DNA of 64,000 nt, taken from the NCBI RefSeq assembly GCF_017654505.1, contig NC_054553.1:9671558-9735557 (forward strand), in the 5' to 3' direction. Numbering within the stretch: position 1 is the stretch's first letter; each line of letters starts with the position of its first letter. Positions 62,608 to 64,000 of the stretch are shown in pieces. This DNA is from Polyodon spathula. Lineage: Eukaryota > Chordata > Actinopteri > Acipenseriformes > Polyodontidae. Below the pieces are notes generated by a model. That model made no database searches. It worked only from the letters and a program-made list of their open reading frames with translations, and was not told the origin of the DNA. A program made the position numbers and the translations under genes.

Positions 62608-62856
62608 TATAATCCTATAGAAATAACCTATAGAAAGTCCTATAGTAATTTGGTCAAGTCCTATAGAATATCCTATAGGAATTCTCTAAAACCTTTTTAG
62701 TCCTATAGAGTTTCCTGTAGTACTACTGTAGGGAAATCCTTTTGAGTACTATAGGAGGATATTCTTTTTAAAAGAATCCTTTAGGATTTCTCTAAAACCT
62801 TTTTAGTCCCATAATGTCCTATAATACCACTATAGGATCCTATAGGATATTTCCGT
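62608..62856. repeat. Cluster of CCTATAG(G) motifs with tandem duplication
   Basis: The motif TCCTATAG or its mirror CTATAGGA occurs around ten times in 250 bp. Within it a unit beginning TAGGAATTCTCTAAAACC (62676) is repeated in diverged form at 62782 (TAGGATTTCTCTAAAACC), a spacing of 106 bp. The cluster abuts an (ATT)n run on the right. It contains no coding sequence. Confidence 0.85.
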
Positions 62857-62861
62857 AAGGG

Positions 62862-62865
<4 letters not shown>

Positions 62866-62934
<69 letters not shown>
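62866..62934. repeat. (ATT)n microsatellite
   Basis: An ATT run with one interruption. Confidence 0.97.
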
Positions 62935-63522
62935 TACTACTTGGTAGTAGACCTATCGGTTGTATCACTACTTCTTCACCATATTTCTTGACCAGTTCAC
63001 AGATGACAGAACACACCATAGATCTTGGCAGGTGCTAGCCACAGTGGGCCACTGAAAAAGAGAGCAGTATAACTGACACTTTGCACCAAAGTGGGGCGTT
63101 GTTGAGGTCACATTGGACACGTGTAGTGTCATAACTTCCCTACTGCCACGTGCTTTTAACCCTGGATATCCGGAAACTGGTCAAGTCAAGTGACATTTGA
63201 ACCAACTGTATGTAGGTCACAGTCTGTTCCCCTAATACTGTCTGCTGGGTCTCCCTGGACTAAACTTTCTAATTATGGCAGCAGGTGTAGTCCAGATTAC
63301 ATACAGACAATGAACAGTGAGGAAAGGCCACTGCACAGATCTACTCTACCACCTGCTCTCTAACAGTTTTTTCTTTTGTTTTTGTTTCAGGCTATAGGAA
63401 AGTAATATAGGGTGGTTGGCAGTATAGTACTATATTTTTGTCTTTTGGACTTTTGTCCGTCTGGTCACAAGAAATATGCAGTGAAATTGTATTTAGGGAA
63501 AGTGAGACACATACAGGATTTG

Positions 63523-63610
<88 letters not shown>

Positions 63611-64000
63611 AAACTTACAACAGATTAAAAGTCAGTAAAGTTGGTTTGCACATGTAGTGCCCATATGGACACTGTTACAAGCCTGTTAAAGATTATACAG
63701 AACTTGAACTTATGCAAAAAGCAAGAGGTACAGTATGGCTCCAGTAGCTTAGTAAATGTCATCTTAGAAACTGTTCTTCTCCAACCCCTTCCCCCACAAA
63801 AAGAACACATCCAAGGGTTACTCTGAAGGAATGAATGTATGAATGAGTGAATGGTTGAATAAATTATCTAATTACACTTGCATCCTCATGCATTGCAAAG
63901 CCTCATGTGAACAAAGCGGGCTGATTGTGAGAAATTGTGTTGCTGCTTTGTGGCAATTGCTTCTGTCCATGAGGACTGAGCTGACACAACTAAAATCCTG
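62935..64000. other. Gene-free interval to window edge
   Basis: No recognisable gene. The main landmark is the (AT)n run at 63525-63608. Confidence 0.45.
63525..63608. repeat. (AT)n microsatellite
   Basis: A pure AT run of about 85 bp that creates spurious Tyr-Ile frames. Confidence 0.97.

Overview
This window looks like nuclear DNA from a vertebrate, most likely a ray-finned fish. It is AT-rich, has no bacterial-type gene packing, and is full of retrotransposon, DNA-transposon and microsatellite remains, with many long (AT)n, (AAT)n/(ATT)n and (AC)n runs. A tRNA-derived SINE at about 39.53-39.94 kb resembles, from memory, a SINE that is abundant in sturgeons and paddlefish. Acipenseriformes is therefore my best guess at the host, but it is an inference. 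I found no complete host protein-coding gene, no rRNA, no convincing tRNA gene and no CRISPR array.

Layout. 0-1.6 kb holds the 3' end of a Ty3/gypsy element: reverse transcriptase and RNase H, then directly a 3' LTR, with no integrase in between. 1.6-8.3 kb is gene-free, with one stretch near 7.4-7.9 kb that reads like a conserved noncoding element. 8.3-10.65 kb is a DIRS-like tyrosine-recombinase retrotransposon with a broken gag joined directly to the 3' end of the recombinase; the RT-RNase H part is missing. A GTGCAC-rich minisatellite lies just upstream of its gag. 11.4-13.9 kb holds a small foldback element, a 1.43-kb solo LTR with a 4-bp target duplication, and two adjacent MITE-like inverted repeats. 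17.2-19.7 kb is a damaged copy of a TIR transposon whose second copy lies at 55.33-56.87 kb. The second copy carries a nested TTAA-flanked (piggyBac-type) MITE, and the first copy preserves the empty site. 20.9-21.3 kb has a minus-strand open frame with two diverged copies of a Cys-containing module. 22.7-23.6 kb is a TIR element with iterated terminal repeats. 24.5 and 26.3 kb are two copies of one LTR family, the second a solo LTR with a 7-bp minisatellite inside. 26.9-27.9 kb is a TIR element of Tc1/mariner-pogo appearance. 29.5-30.0 kb is a further solo LTR. 33.5-35.5 kb is the 3' end of a LINE with a restriction-like endonuclease motif, split by another solo LTR. 39.5 kb is the SINE and 45.6-46.0 kb a long-TIR MITE. 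47.75-48.55 kb is the only place that looks like a host promoter and non-coding first exon (Sp1 and CRE-like boxes, then a GTAAGA donor). 57.5-58.3 kb is the 3' end of a second LINE clade, and 62.6-62.86 kb is a cluster of CCTATAGG-type motifs.

The mobile elements do not work together as a pathway; the window records successive insertion and deletion. Six LTRs are visible: the gypsy 3' LTR, one truncated copy and four solo LTRs with matching target duplications (TAAC, GACCA, GAGAG, GTCAT). The four point to repeated LTR-LTR recombination. I saw no convincing new enzymatic or defence system. The most unusual items are the gag-recombinase deletion product of the DIRS element, the integrase-less 3' end of the gypsy element, the unclassified TIR families with their nested insertion, and the duplicated Cys-module open frame near 21 kb.
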